From Candidatus Poribacteria bacterium (lineage in GTDB: Bacteria; Poribacteria; WGA-4E; PCPOR2b), in assembly GCA_028819845.1 (NCBI GenBank), contig JAPPKS010000016.1, positions 34,100-98,099 of the forward strand: a stretch of DNA of 64,000 nucleotides. Reading direction: 5' to 3'. The notes beneath the pieces are model-generated. The model made no database searches. It was given only the letters and a program-made list of their open reading frames with translations, and had not been told where the DNA came from. The position numbers and the translations under genes are program-made. This document shows positions 52,221-60,930 of this stretch, one piece after another; within the stretch, counting starts at the first letter, position 1; each line of letters starts with the position of its first letter.

Positions 52221-53189
52221 TTACGTCAACGGCGCCGAAACCGCGTCTAGTTTTTCGCGTACTGAATCATCGAGCGTCCACCCTAGCGCGCCAACATTTT
52301 CTGTTACCTGATCCATCGTGTCGCAGCCGATAATGGCGGCGGTAATCTCCGGGTGCGACAGCACCCATGCCAATCCCAACTGCGCCGGAGTCTTGCCCAG
52401 TTCTCCCGCGAGTTGTTTTACGGAGGAAATAACGGAATTTACTGCTTCTTGAATTGACCTGCCGTATTCCAATCGCGGGTTTCGGTTCGCCCACAGCGCT
52501 TCAGGCGGATACGATTCCGGCGAATTTACACCGCTGAGAAGCCCTACTCCCAGCGGACTGTACACCATAACACCCAATCCCTCTTCACGCACTAGCGCGA
52601 AAATTTCGCGCTCAAGGCTGCGATTCAGCAGGCTGTATTGATTCTGGATACACATATACGGCGTGGCATTGATTTTATCCGCAATCCATAATGCCTTGCA
52701 GATGCGCCACGAGTCCTCGTAATTGCAGCATCCGATGTAGCGGACCTTGCCGGCGCGAACTAAATCGTCCAATGCGCGAATGGTTTCCTCAAGCGGCGTC
52801 GATTCATCGGATACGTGAATCAAGTAGACGTCTATGTGATCGGTGTTCAGACGCTTGAGCGACCGTTCGACCTCACGCATGATATGGTACCGTGACGACC
52901 CCGCATCATTCGGCCCCGACCCGACTGAACTGGCTGCCTTTGTGGTGATTACGACATCGTCCCGTTTTCCCCGAAGGGCTTTACCCAGCACAGTTTCCGC
53001 GTGGACTATGCCGTCCTGATTTGTTCCTACGCTATAAACGTTCGCACAGTCAATGAAGTTGATGCCTAAACCGATGGCATGTTCAATGACCCTTTGGGCA
53101 GCGATTGAATCCGATTGCCTCCTGAATCCAAGGCCGAGCGCCAACGGACTGACTTTCACCCCGGCTTTCCCAAAATTTACATATTCCAC
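52221..53189 (-). CDS. Aldo/keto reductase
   Basis: 322 residues from a GTG at 53189 with TGGAG upstream (an in-frame TTG 30 bp earlier has no site). The AKR tetrad is visible: Asp and Tyr in NFIDCANVYSVG, Lys in VVITTKAAS, His in VYLIHVSDE. Other blocks are RYIGCCNYEDSW, ATPYMCIQNQYSLLNRSLEREIFALVREEGLGVMVYSPLGVGLLSG and KTPAQLGLAWVLSHPEITAAIIG. It reduces aldehydes or ketones with NADPH; the physiological substrate is not readable. GSGPNDAGSSRYHIMREVERSLKRLNTDHIDVY matches AKR11/12-like members. It stands alone between copA and the non-coding region at 53190. Confidence 0.92.
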   Translation of the reverse strand: MEYVNFGKAGVKVSPLALGLGFRRQSDSIAAQRVIEHAIGLGINFIDCANVYSVGTNQDGIVHAETVLGKALRGKRDDVVITTKAASSVGSGPNDAGSSRYHIMREVERSLKRLNTDHIDVYLIHVSDESTPLEETIRALDDLVRAGKVRYIGCCNYEDSWRICKALWIADKINATPYMCIQNQYSLLNRSLEREIFALVREEGLGVMVYSPLGVGLLSGVNSPESYPPEALWANRNPRLEYGRSIQEAVNSVISSVKQLAGELGKTPAQLGLAWVLSHPEITAAIIGCDTMDQVTENVGALGWTLDDSVREKLDAVSAPLT

Positions 53190-53588
53190 GAGAATCGCTC
53201 CATTGCAATGCGGCAACAATCACGGCATTGTTAATTTCGCCGAAACCGCGTGTTAAACACGGATTGAAATAAAACTAATTTTTCCCTAGGTTCTGTTGAC
53301 ATTTTTAGGCTACTGATTCGGCACACGTTGTCACCATTGGATAATCTGATATAAGTAGCGCAAACTGTTAGTTTGCGGGCTCGGATCACAATCTAAAAGA
53401 TTGTGTCCCTCAGTTTGTTCGGCGTAAACTCGAACAGTCGGACAATCTTACAAACGAAAGGTGTGTGTTTTCCATTGGAGAATGTCTGGAAAGATTTCAA
53501 AAATGGGAGATTTTCGTAGATGGTGAAACGCGGGGCGTTCATGGTTGCTTCGGAATTGTCGTAGGAGACCATCCCGACTTGCTAGGAG
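53190..53588. other. Non-coding stretch with an IS-terminus-like unit
   Basis: The 18-bp CTAGGTTCTGTTGACATT at 53286-53303 is the exact inverse of 16511-16528. A short open frame at 53465-53662 has GAGAAT only and no recognisable motif, and its end overlaps the dioxygenase gene, so I do not call it. A CAATCTAAAAGATTG palindrome lies near 53391-53405. Confidence 0.5.
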
Positions 53589-54299
53589 TCACACTGCTTC
53601 GACCGAGTGCACCAACAATTCCTGCAAACGCGGCGGGAAGGTTTCATAGATTTCACGCTTGACTAGGGGCCACGTCGCAGCCGGGCGGTGTACCGACATG
53701 GGCATGTAATATATGTTGGCGAACATGCGGTGCTGGTCGGTCGTCGTGTTTGCGCCGGTCCGATGCCAAAGTCCGTTGTGGTAAACAAATGCCGACCCCT
53801 TTTTGCCGGTCACCGGGATTTCCTGCGGATAACTCTCTCGGCTCGGTGCGCGCTGCGTATGGTGACTGAAAGGCACTATCCGTGTTGCGCCGTTTTCCGG
53901 GGTGCCGTCTGTGAGCATCCAAAAAACCTGAAGCCCGTTCCAGGGCGGTATAGGAGAACCAGGTCCAGCGCGCAAGGCGCCGCTGGTCGGCCAGTCGGCG
54001 TGTAGTCCGTGTTGCGGGGTTCCGGGCTTACACCATTTCATTGCGACGTTATTGGCGATTATAAAGCCTTCCCCAAGTACCGATTCGGCGATGTCGAGAA
54101 TTAAGGGATGAATGCACAACTGCGCGAGTTCCGGAAAATGATTGAGCGAACCTTCCAGACTGATGTAGTCGTTTCCCATCGGATCCATCATCGGGCGTAC
54201 TAGACTATCCAAGCGCTCAGCTTCTTCGGGCGATATCAGGTTTTCCAAGATACAGTATCCTTCGTCCGCCAACCGGTTTTTAACCTCGTTGATTTCCAT
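53589..54299 (-). CDS. Phytanoyl-CoA dioxygenase (PhyH) family Fe(II)/2-oxoglutarate oxygenase
   Basis: 236 residues. It starts MEINEVKNRLADEGYCILENLISPEEAERLD, the standard PhyH N-terminal helix. The metal triad is His-x-Asp in HGLHADWPTSGAL and His in YHNGLWHRTGANTT. The 2-oxoglutarate-contacting Arg is the usual R in HRTGAN. FSHHTQRAPSRESYPQEIPVTGKKGSAFVYHNGLWH is a conserved jelly-roll segment. Homologues are very numerous in Poribacteria and other sponge symbionts and hydroxylate diverse substrates, so the reaction is open. It faces the BKACE gene (54646, plus strand) with a 346-bp divergent gap. Confidence 0.88.
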   Translation of the reverse strand: MEINEVKNRLADEGYCILENLISPEEAERLDSLVRPMMDPMGNDYISLEGSLNHFPELAQLCIHPLILDIAESVLGEGFIIANNVAMKWCKPGTPQHGLHADWPTSGALRAGPGSPIPPWNGLQVFWMLTDGTPENGATRIVPFSHHTQRAPSRESYPQEIPVTGKKGSAFVYHNGLWHRTGANTTTDQHRMFANIYYMPMSVHRPAATWPLVKREIYETFPPRLQELLVHSVEAV

Positions 54300-54645
54300 C
54301 GTATTTCTCTCTATAATCAGTGCTCCATTTAGGATTTCGACAAACAGCTTTTACTACACGAATCTTGCCGCAAAGTATAGCACGATTCCTTGAAAAGTCA
54401 AACAAAATTGAGCGGCAGGTTGATTTAGGCGATGATGCCTTGTTCGCCGCCAGCCCGAAAACCAAAGCGCTTACCTACACAGGGTGGAAGATTAGGTGTG
54501 AATGTGGTATAATGAAAACGAGAATGGTGCAATCTGTCTTCCCCACGGTCTGATACTCAACTCTTATTGAACTTGCGCCATCCTCGTTCTACTTAACTAA
54601 AGCAGATGCCGTTGTAAATATTCATTACCAGAAAGGAATAGCAAA
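54300..54645. other. Divergent intergenic region
   Basis: No gene. It must hold the promoters of the dioxygenase (minus) and BKACE (plus) genes. AGCGGAC..AAATTGAGC-type AT-rich tracts are present, but I cannot define hexamers confidently. Confidence 0.4.
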
Positions 54646-55527
54646 TTGGAAAAACTTATCATCACTGTCACCTGTGACTCCGATCTCTCGTATCCCGGCA
54701 ATCCCTACGGCCCAAAACCGAGCGATACCAAAGCCGTTGCCGCGGAGTACGTGCGATCCATCAATGCCGGCGCGGCTATTGCTCACACTCACGGTTCATA
54801 TACCAGCGACCCGGAGATTCAGCCGGATGGCCGAAAGCTGCAACTGCCCATCATTGAAGGATGGGTCGAGATTGTGGACGGAATGCGGGCTGGCGGCGGA
54901 AACCCGATTGTTCAGCTTGGTTTAGCCAGCATGCGCTTGGAGCACAAGGTAGAGCTGTGGGATACAATTAACGCTGACATGAGCGCCATTGCATTTAACT
55001 CGCACGACGAGTATTTTCATCCCGATCCAGCCTATCCCCCGAATGAAATTTATGCGGTTCACCCCGTCTCCGAACTCAAAGAGTACGCCCGGCTGGCAAA
55101 CGAGCACAATGTCAAGCTGGAAATCGAGGCATTCCATACTGGCGCATTCTGGAACATTCAAAAGCTGCGTGAGGATGAGGGGCTGCTGCCGGATCCGCTC
55201 TGGGTGACGTTGTTCATCAGTTGGCCCGGCGGTTCCTGGACACCGCCGAAGGCTGAAGCCATGCTGTACCTCGTTAACAATCTGCCGCCGCGCGTGAACT
55301 GGAACATGAGCTGCATGGATCCACCGGTCTACTGGCAAATCGTCAATCAGGCTATCCTGCTCGGAGGGAATGTCCGCGTCGGCATGGAAGACTGCCCCTA
55401 TTTGGAGGACGGTACCTATGCAAAATCCAACGCGCATCTCGTGGAGAAAGCCGTCCGCATGGCGCGTGAAATTGGCAGAGACATAGCGTCGCCTGATGAA
55501 GCGAGAGAGATTATTGGGATGGCGTAA
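54646..55527 (+). CDS. Beta-keto acid cleavage enzyme (BKACE, DUF849)
   Basis: 293 residues from TTG 54646 with AAAGGAATAG upstream. The TIM-barrel family marker is KLIITVTCDSDLSYPGNPYGP, then NAGAAIAHTHGSYT with the zinc-binding H-T-H, and the fourth-strand acidic cluster LEIEAFHTGAFWN. Terminal blocks are WNMSCMD, GGNVRVGMEDCPYL and EDGTYAKSNAHLVEKAVRMAREIG. BKACEs condense a beta-keto acid with acetyl-CoA and release acetoacetate and an acyl-CoA (the founding member is the lysine-fermentation enzyme Kce). No lysine-fermentation genes are nearby, so another keto acid is more likely. Hairpins at 55569-55602 follow the gene. Confidence 0.9.
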   Translation: MEKLIITVTCDSDLSYPGNPYGPKPSDTKAVAAEYVRSINAGAAIAHTHGSYTSDPEIQPDGRKLQLPIIEGWVEIVDGMRAGGGNPIVQLGLASMRLEHKVELWDTINADMSAIAFNSHDEYFHPDPAYPPNEIYAVHPVSELKEYARLANEHNVKLEIEAFHTGAFWNIQKLREDEGLLPDPLWVTLFISWPGGSWTPPKAEAMLYLVNNLPPRVNWNMSCMDPPVYWQIVNQAILLGGNVRVGMEDCPYLEDGTYAKSNAHLVEKAVRMAREIGRDIASPDEAREIIGMA

Positions 55528-55568
55528 TTTAACGCGCGCAGTTAACAACTAAGCGGCGAAGATGAAGA

Positions 55569-55602
55569 AGGCAGGGGACGGAAAAACGATGCTCCCCTGC
55601 CT
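55569..55602 (+). terminator. Hairpin after the BKACE gene
   Basis: AGGCAGGGGA/TCCCCTGCCT (55569-55578 and 55593-55602, 14-nt loop) follows the stop by 42 bp. There is no T tract; it may act as a terminator or be a repeat. Confidence 0.45.
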
Positions 55603-55726
55603 ACACATATAGGACTTACGCAGTTGAACGCTCAAAGCCTTGTATTTTGGCTATTTATCGCCACAAGACCTTGCTGTCAACACTTGATGAAGCGGACAAC
55701 TACAGTAGAGGGTTCATAAAGAATCC

Positions 55727-55754
55727 GTAGGGAACAACGATCGTTGTTCCCTAC
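55727..55754. repeat. Perfect 28-bp palindrome
   Basis: GTAGGGAACAACGA followed immediately by its exact reverse complement (55727-55740, 55741-55754). It sits in the 55528-55811 gap downstream of both converging genes. This is the style of REP-like intergenic palindromes, of which GGGCAACC..GGTTGCCC at 17283 is another. Confidence 0.8.
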
Positions 55755-55811
55755 ATAAATACGCAAGTCCAAACAAAGTCAACGCAGCGGCCCGCCGGAT
55801 GTTGCGAACGA

Positions 55812-58800
55812 CTACTTTCCAATCAGATTTGTCACACCCATCCTTTCCAGGCTTGCTTGAATCTGATCGATTGTCAGGACGTTATGTTTCGGACCAGGAA
55901 AGTTATTTGCGAGCGGTTTGTAGAAGGCCTCATCATCAACACAGAACCCAAGCAAGCTGCCGTCGTAGTCGACATAAGCATCGCTCATCGGCGATGTGCC
56001 CAACCCCCCGATTTGCAATGAGGTGATGTTTCCTGCCTTGTCAACTTCAAGCGTGTGGACGCTTACACCGCCGTTTACGGTAATTTGTCCCCCGTGGCTT
56101 TGTCTCCATTGATCACGGGCGGTAATCTGCGCGATTGTAGGGTACGTTCTCCCCGGGCGGCCGTCCGCGGTTGTGTAGCCAAACGGCGCGTATTCCTTCA
56201 AATCATCAACTGTTCCCATCTCGACAGGCCGCAGGTAGTTCGCGCCTTCGACCTTTAGAACAGCTAGTCTCGCCTTTGAATCTCTAGCGATAACCTGCGC
56301 CGGAAAATAATCAGTAATTTTAGCCCGGATGGATGAGGCATCGGCGACAATGTCGGGAACAAGTAGCAACCCCGTTGATTTTAGTATTACGCCCATGTAT
56401 GTAACTCCGTCAGCTTCGATAAGTACACAGGATTTCCGGGCTTGCATTCGCTCATTACTAAATGTGGACCACTTGCGATTCATCTCATCGTTCCGTCTAT
56501 CAGCTTTCGTCTCAGGAACGGCGTCCGTAAGCGCTTTAAACGCTGATCTGTCGTTGATTGCAGAGAAGGCTCCCGGCATTCGCTTTGCCTGCTTCGCTAG
56601 CCGCCCACTCGTGTCATTTTCCACTGCAATCTCAAACGCCTGCCAGCATTTTTCGGCGTTGTCCTGTTCGCCATAAAACCCGGCAAGATCAAAGGCAGCA
56701 TCGGCTAATCGGAATTCCGCTTCCGTTTTGGACTGGTTTGCCCCAACGAGGAGCGCCAAAGCCCGGTCGTAAAGTTCGAACGCTTTTTCGCTTTGGTCCT
56801 CTCTGTAAAGATTGGTGAGCGTCATGATGAGTTCAATGTCGTTCGATTGAATCCGAAAGGCTTGCTCATATTCCGCAATCGCCTTCTCCTTTTTTCCGCG
56901 TCGAAGGTGTAAATCCCCCCGCAACTTGTGAAGTTTGGCGATGTTCGTCTTATCTGGTTCTCCTGGAATTTCGGCAAGCAGAGAAGAAATCACCGAGTCG
57001 AGTTCGATGCCGCCGCGCAGGTCGTTTTCGCGTACCATCCCATTCTTGTCGATCACCGTGTAGTGTGGAATGCCTCTCACATTGAATTTTTCTTGTATCT
57101 CCTCGGTCTCGCGGATGTGAATCCACGGCATTTCATTGTTTTCGACAAATCTTGCGACCGTGTCGTCGTTGTCATCCCAACTGATACCGATTAGAACGAA
57201 GTCAGGGTTGTCCTTGTGTTTGTCATAAACTGCTTTTAGGTTCGGCAGCTCGTGGATGCACGGCCCGCACCACGTCGCCCAGAAGTCTAGCAAGACGACC
57301 TTGCCGCGAAAGTCCTTGAGCGAGACGATTTCACCGTTGATGTCCTTCAGCGTGAAATCTGGCGCGGGTCTGCCCAACGTCAATTCTGCGGCGCGCAGGC
57401 GGAATTCGGCGGCTTTGTCCCACTCGTGCATCGCTGAATACAGCCTTGCTTTCTGTTCATACACGTGCCACAGAGCCTCCGGGTCATCAATTATGTCTAG
57501 TTCGGCTGTGTCTAGCGCGGCGAATGCCTCCTTGAATTTGCCTTCAAGTCTCAGAAAGTGAGTTCTATTCGCTAAAATTTCTAAGGTGTAGTTCGATTCT
57601 GGAAACACTTTCAGAAACGCACCCATTTCTGCGTTGGCTTCATCTGCTCTGCGGAGCGCTAAAAGACACATGATTTTGTGCCTCCATGCCTCATCACGCT
57701 TCTCGCTTTCGGGATAGGTGCTGATAAACCGTTCGCTAAGCTCAAGCCCGTTTTCAATACGTTTCGTCATCTGTTCCATCATGACGGCCATTACGCCATC
57801 GGTTGGCGTACTCTCGGAGGGTTCTGGCCTCCATAATATTGCTTCTCTAATCTGCTGGAGTAATTCCTGATCCTCAACCGCTTCTGCGAGGCGCAAGATA
57901 CCAATCGGCAGGACGAGACAGGCGACGGTCAAAACGCCGACAATAACTGCAGCTCTCGTCACAGGCCTCCGATTGCGGTCCGCCGCCAGAATGACCCGCA
58001 GCCGCTTTTCAATCCATGATGGCTGTGCCATCGCCACGGCAGCGCGCGCCGTTGAGTAAGATAACCGCGATTTCCGGGCAATCTCCAGAAGATGTTCGGC
58101 ATAGTCTGTCGCCCGGTAGCCGCCGATCAAGACGTGATCGTCGCAGGCGCGCTCACGCTCAAGGCGCATGCGTCGATCTGCCATCCAGACCAATGGGTTG
58201 AACCAATAGACGGCGCAGGAGATATGGGCAAGCGTCTGCGTTACCCAATCCCACCGTTGAACGTGTGCGAGTTCGTGCAGCAGCACGGCGCGCTGACGGT
58301 TTATCGGCCAGTTTTCCGCATCAGCGGGAATCAGCACTTGGGGACGAATGATGCCCCAAGTCATCGGCATCTTCACCTCGCTCCGTAGGAGCGAAACACG
58401 GCGCTTCAAGCCGAGCTCTTGCCCGATTTCATCCAACAACGCCGCCAACGGGCCTTCTGTGACACGTTGACTTCGCCGCGCAATCCTCCTAATGCCGACC
58501 AATCCTGTCAACAGTGGAACGAGGACAAACAGCATACCGATGAACCAAACAATCCCAATACCGGTCCAAAGGGCAGGCATTGTCCACCATCCCGACTTCT
58601 GCAGTGCGGAATTTTCGGATGTCTCTCGAACCGTGCTAGGCAATCTTGCTGTTTCGGGGTTGGAATCAATTTGAGAAATCGATGCGCCCGGCGTGACGGA
58701 CCGGCTATCAAGGGATGACGATTTTGCAGCGTCCAGATTCCTTTCCAAACCGGGCGATGCGTCGGTCAATGTATGCATCTGTGGGATAACCGGCAATTGC

Positions 58801-59021
58801 CAGCTTGGCAAAATCACAGAAATGACGGGTAGGCAGAGGCAACTGGTAATTGCTAGTAACCAGATTAGGTGGCGAAGCGCCGAAGAACTCCGCCGCAACA
58901 CAAGATTCAACCCCGCAGCCATTGCAAGTACAATAAATCCCTTTACGGACGCCGCCAAAAACACCGCTAGCCAACGACTCGAATGTTCGGAAATCTCGAA
59001 GAGCGGAATCAGGGACATCAT
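55812..59021 (-). CDS. BlaR1-type M56 protein fused to TPRs, TlpA thioredoxin and a degenerate HtrA-like domain
   Basis: 1069 residues; AAGGAGTATACCCC precedes ATG. Residues 1-390 are an M56 peptidase/BlaR1 membrane module: helices near 20-70, 150-175 and 355-380, HELAH at 249-253, and the downstream Glu of ERERACDDHVL near 290. After the last helix come helical TPR-like repeats (about 385-545), a TlpA-like thioredoxin domain (about 550-680) with LDFWATWCGPC (active CGPC at 585-588) and GIPHYTVIDKNG, further TPRs (about 690-800), and a C-terminal domain (about 860-1035). The last resembles HtrA-type trypsin folds (GVILKSTGLLLVPDIVA, ARLAVLKVEGA, DGSLLGF), but the His, Asp and Ser of the triad are replaced. 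By BlaR1 analogy the C-terminal part is periplasmic and would sense redox or misfolding, with M56 cleaving the partner BlaI-like repressor encoded just upstream. Confidence 0.82.
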   Translation of the reverse strand: MMSLIPLFEISEHSSRWLAVFLAASVKGFIVLAMAAGLNLVLRRSSSALRHLIWLLAITSCLCLPVISVILPSWQLPVIPQMHTLTDASPGLERNLDAAKSSSLDSRSVTPGASISQIDSNPETARLPSTVRETSENSALQKSGWWTMPALWTGIGIVWFIGMLFVLVPLLTGLVGIRRIARRSQRVTEGPLAALLDEIGQELGLKRRVSLLRSEVKMPMTWGIIRPQVLIPADAENWPINRQRAVLLHELAHVQRWDWVTQTLAHISCAVYWFNPLVWMADRRMRLERERACDDHVLIGGYRATDYAEHLLEIARKSRLSYSTARAAVAMAQPSWIEKRLRVILAADRNRRPVTRAAVIVGVLTVACLVLPIGILRLAEAVEDQELLQQIREAILWRPEPSESTPTDGVMAVMMEQMTKRIENGLELSERFISTYPESEKRDEAWRHKIMCLLALRRADEANAEMGAFLKVFPESNYTLEILANRTHFLRLEGKFKEAFAALDTAELDIIDDPEALWHVYEQKARLYSAMHEWDKAAEFRLRAAELTLGRPAPDFTLKDINGEIVSLKDFRGKVVLLDFWATWCGPCIHELPNLKAVYDKHKDNPDFVLIGISWDDNDDTVARFVENNEMPWIHIRETEEIQEKFNVRGIPHYTVIDKNGMVRENDLRGGIELDSVISSLLAEIPGEPDKTNIAKLHKLRGDLHLRRGKKEKAIAEYEQAFRIQSNDIELIMTLTNLYREDQSEKAFELYDRALALLVGANQSKTEAEFRLADAAFDLAGFYGEQDNAEKCWQAFEIAVENDTSGRLAKQAKRMPGAFSAINDRSAFKALTDAVPETKADRRNDEMNRKWSTFSNERMQARKSCVLIEADGVTYMGVILKSTGLLLVPDIVADASSIRAKITDYFPAQVIARDSKARLAVLKVEGANYLRPVEMGTVDDLKEYAPFGYTTADGRPGRTYPTIAQITARDQWRQSHGGQITVNGGVSVHTLEVDKAGNITSLQIGGLGTSPMSDAYVDYDGSLLGFCVDDEAFYKPLANNFPGPKHNVLTIDQIQASLERMGVTNLIGK

Positions 59022-59082
59022 GGGGTATACTCCTTGTAATGGTATGCTACGGTGGAATTAATTCGATCAACGTAAAGTGCCA

Positions 59083-59484
59083 TCATGAATTTTCGTCTTG
59101 TCCTGACTTGGCTTGTTCGATGAGTGCCGCCAAACGATTGGATTCCTCGTCGGACAGTGCTGTGTCCGAGACGTTCAATAGTGCGGCAATGGTTTTCTCA
59201 ATCGAATTGTCGAAAAAAGTCTGAAACACTATTTTAAGTGCCGATTCTCCGGCATCCTGACGCGGGTAAACAGGCGTGTAGATGAATCGCGCCCGCTCTT
59301 TTTCATGCCGGAGATGTCCCTTCTCTTCCAAAATTCGCATCATCGCCCGGACGGCTGAATAGGAAGGCGAATCTTCCAATTCAGCCAATACGTCTGCGAC
59401 CGAAGCCCGGCCTCTGCGGTAGACGATGTTCATAATCTGTCGTTCGCGGCGGCTAAGATCGCGATGTGGTATGTGGGTGTCCAT
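59083..59484 (-). CDS. BlaI/MecI-family transcriptional repressor
   Basis: 133 residues; GGAGGTAAT precedes ATG. A winged-helix domain is seen: LSRRERQIMNIVYRRGRASVADVLAELEDSPSYSAVRAMMRILEEKGHLRHEKERARFIYTPV, with the family's P-S-Y-S-A-V-R recognition helix. A C-terminal dimerisation helix pair (SALKIVFQTFFDNSIEKTIAALLNVSDTALSDEESNRLAALIEQA) follows. In staphylococcal systems BlaI is cleaved by BlaR1 after signal detection. Here the M56 partner follows after 61 bp. The repressor probably binds the site overlapping its own promoter at 59530-59566, so the operon autoregulates. Confidence 0.93.
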   Translation of the reverse strand: MDTHIPHRDLSRRERQIMNIVYRRGRASVADVLAELEDSPSYSAVRAMMRILEEKGHLRHEKERARFIYTPVYPRQDAGESALKIVFQTFFDNSIEKTIAALLNVSDTALSDEESNRLAALIEQAKSGQDENS

Positions 59485-59529
59485 ATTACCTCCGATTGAC
59501 GAGCTGCTTTTGACATCAAAAATCGATTG

Positions 59530-59592
59530 TGCTAAAAGTATAGCATTTTCAATTTCGCCATGTCAAGTAAAAATGCTAATAAACCTGCATTT
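59530..59592 (-). promoter_or_regulatory. Promoter of the BlaI-M56 operon with overlapping operator candidates
   Basis: On the minus strand TTGACA (59566-59561), 18 bp and TATACT (59542-59537). The -10 box lies inside the inverted repeat TGCTA, 6 bp, TAGCA (59530-59545), an arrangement expected for a repressor site. A second palindrome AAATGC, 10 bp, GCATTT (59571-59592) lies just upstream of the -35 box. Staphylococcal BlaI boxes are of the form TACA..TGTA; these share only the spacing idea, so the assignment is inference. Confidence 0.55.
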
Positions 59593-59884
59593 ATTTTTTC
59601 ATGCCTTTGAAATCACGCTATGGATCGGTTCTGGCGGTGTCTATGGGCAAGGATAGATATGATTGGGAAAGATGTCATGCAGATATTTAGGCGAGAATGT
59701 TAAGGAAGGTGTGGCGGGGCGAGATTGTAACGAGAGCAGGATATTGAATATTCGCCTCAATCGGCGAAGTGGTATTCTGTGGGATACGTGAACGGTGTTG
59801 TTGCGCTGCGGTCATCGTCGGAATATGCAAACGTCGAATGGGTAGGCGTGTGTCAGCGTAGCAGCATTTGTCCTTCTACGCCAG
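59593..59884. other. Intergenic DNA between the repressor and epimerase genes
   Basis: No gene or clear terminator is seen. The 3' end of the epimerase gene adjoins on the left. Confidence 0.45.
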
Positions 59885-60784
59885 TCATTTTCCCAGTAGG
59901 TGCCGCAGCGTGACTTCGAGGTCGGGATACTGGAATGTGTAGCCTGTTTCCGACAATCGGGCGGGCTCCACGCGGGTGCTAACGAGCAGCATTTCGTCCG
60001 CCATTTCGCCGAAGACGGAACGAACCATAAAGGCGGGCATGCCAAATACGGTAGGTCGATTTAGCACACGCCCCAGGGTTTTTGTGAGTTCACTGTTCGT
60101 AACCGCCTGTGGGGATACTGCATTCACAGGACCGTGCAAACCGTCTTGAGAAAGTACGTGATTGATTACCCCAACGACATCGTCTAACGCGATCCAACTA
60201 ATGTACTGTTTCCCATTCCCCAATTTCCCTCCGGAACCCATCTTGAATGGGGGAAGCATCTTCGCCAAAGCGCCACCGTCCGGACTAAGTACAACGCCAA
60301 TCCGAAGGTTTACAACTCGGATGCCTGCTTCTGCCGCCGATCCCGTGGCTTCCTCCCATTCCTGGCAGACATCGGGGAGAAATCCGGATCCCGAAAAGGC
60401 TGCCTCGTCGACTGCCGCATCGCCGCGGTCGCCGTAAAAACCGATAGCGGACGAGCAAACCGATACCTTGGGCGGCCGCTCAAGTTGGGCGAGCGTTTCG
60501 CAGAGCAGACGCGTTCCTTCGACGCGGCTGTCGCGTATTCTGGCTTTTTTCTCTGGCGTCCATTTTCCGCTGGCAATGTTTTCTCCGGCGAGATGCACGA
60601 CCGCATCCAACGCTTCCAACCCGCCTTTATCAATGCTTCCCGATTCCGGCGACCAATGAACCTCATCTTGTCCGGAGGCGGGATCGGTGCGGACGAGTTT
60701 CTTAACCTCGTGTCCCTGCTCGGTGAGGGTGCTAATCAACGCCGAACCGATGAGACCGCTTGAACCAGTCACGAGGATTTTCAT
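59885..60784 (-). CDS. TIGR01777-family NAD(P)-dependent epimerase (SDR39U1-like)
   Basis: 299 residues; GGAGAGCATATCT precedes ATG. The extended-SDR fold is shown by KILVTGSSGLIGSAL (TGxxGxxG), AVVHLAGENIASGKWTPEKKARIRDSRVEGTRLL, SAIGFYGDRGD (with Tyr of the YxxxK-like site) and GISWI-type block QYISWIALDDVVG. AVNAVSPQAVTNSEL and ARLSETGYTFQYPDLEVTLR close the family signature. In E. coli the relative is YfcH, of unknown substrate. It stands alone here. An oxidoreductase or epimerase activity on a nucleotide-linked sugar or other cofactor is assumed from the family. Confidence 0.9.
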   Translation of the reverse strand: MKILVTGSSGLIGSALISTLTEQGHEVKKLVRTDPASGQDEVHWSPESGSIDKGGLEALDAVVHLAGENIASGKWTPEKKARIRDSRVEGTRLLCETLAQLERPPKVSVCSSAIGFYGDRGDAAVDEAAFSGSGFLPDVCQEWEEATGSAAEAGIRVVNLRIGVVLSPDGGALAKMLPPFKMGSGGKLGNGKQYISWIALDDVVGVINHVLSQDGLHGPVNAVSPQAVTNSELTKTLGRVLNRPTVFGMPAFMVRSVFGEMADEMLLVSTRVEPARLSETGYTFQYPDLEVTLRHLLGK

Positions 60785-60930
60785 AGATATGCTCTCCGTA
60801 TCAAATTGCTGCGATTTAGAATTTCACAAAATCACGTAGACTCAAGCTTCGTTGCGCACACGGTTAAAGTCGAAGCATGCAGATTAGCCGATACAACTGC
60901 CCGCGTGCCCTTTCAGCGCCGTGTTGCGCT

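Noticed and set aside
53465..53662. 65-codon plus-strand frame
   Set aside because: No good ribosome site or motif, and its end overlaps the dioxygenase gene on the other strand.
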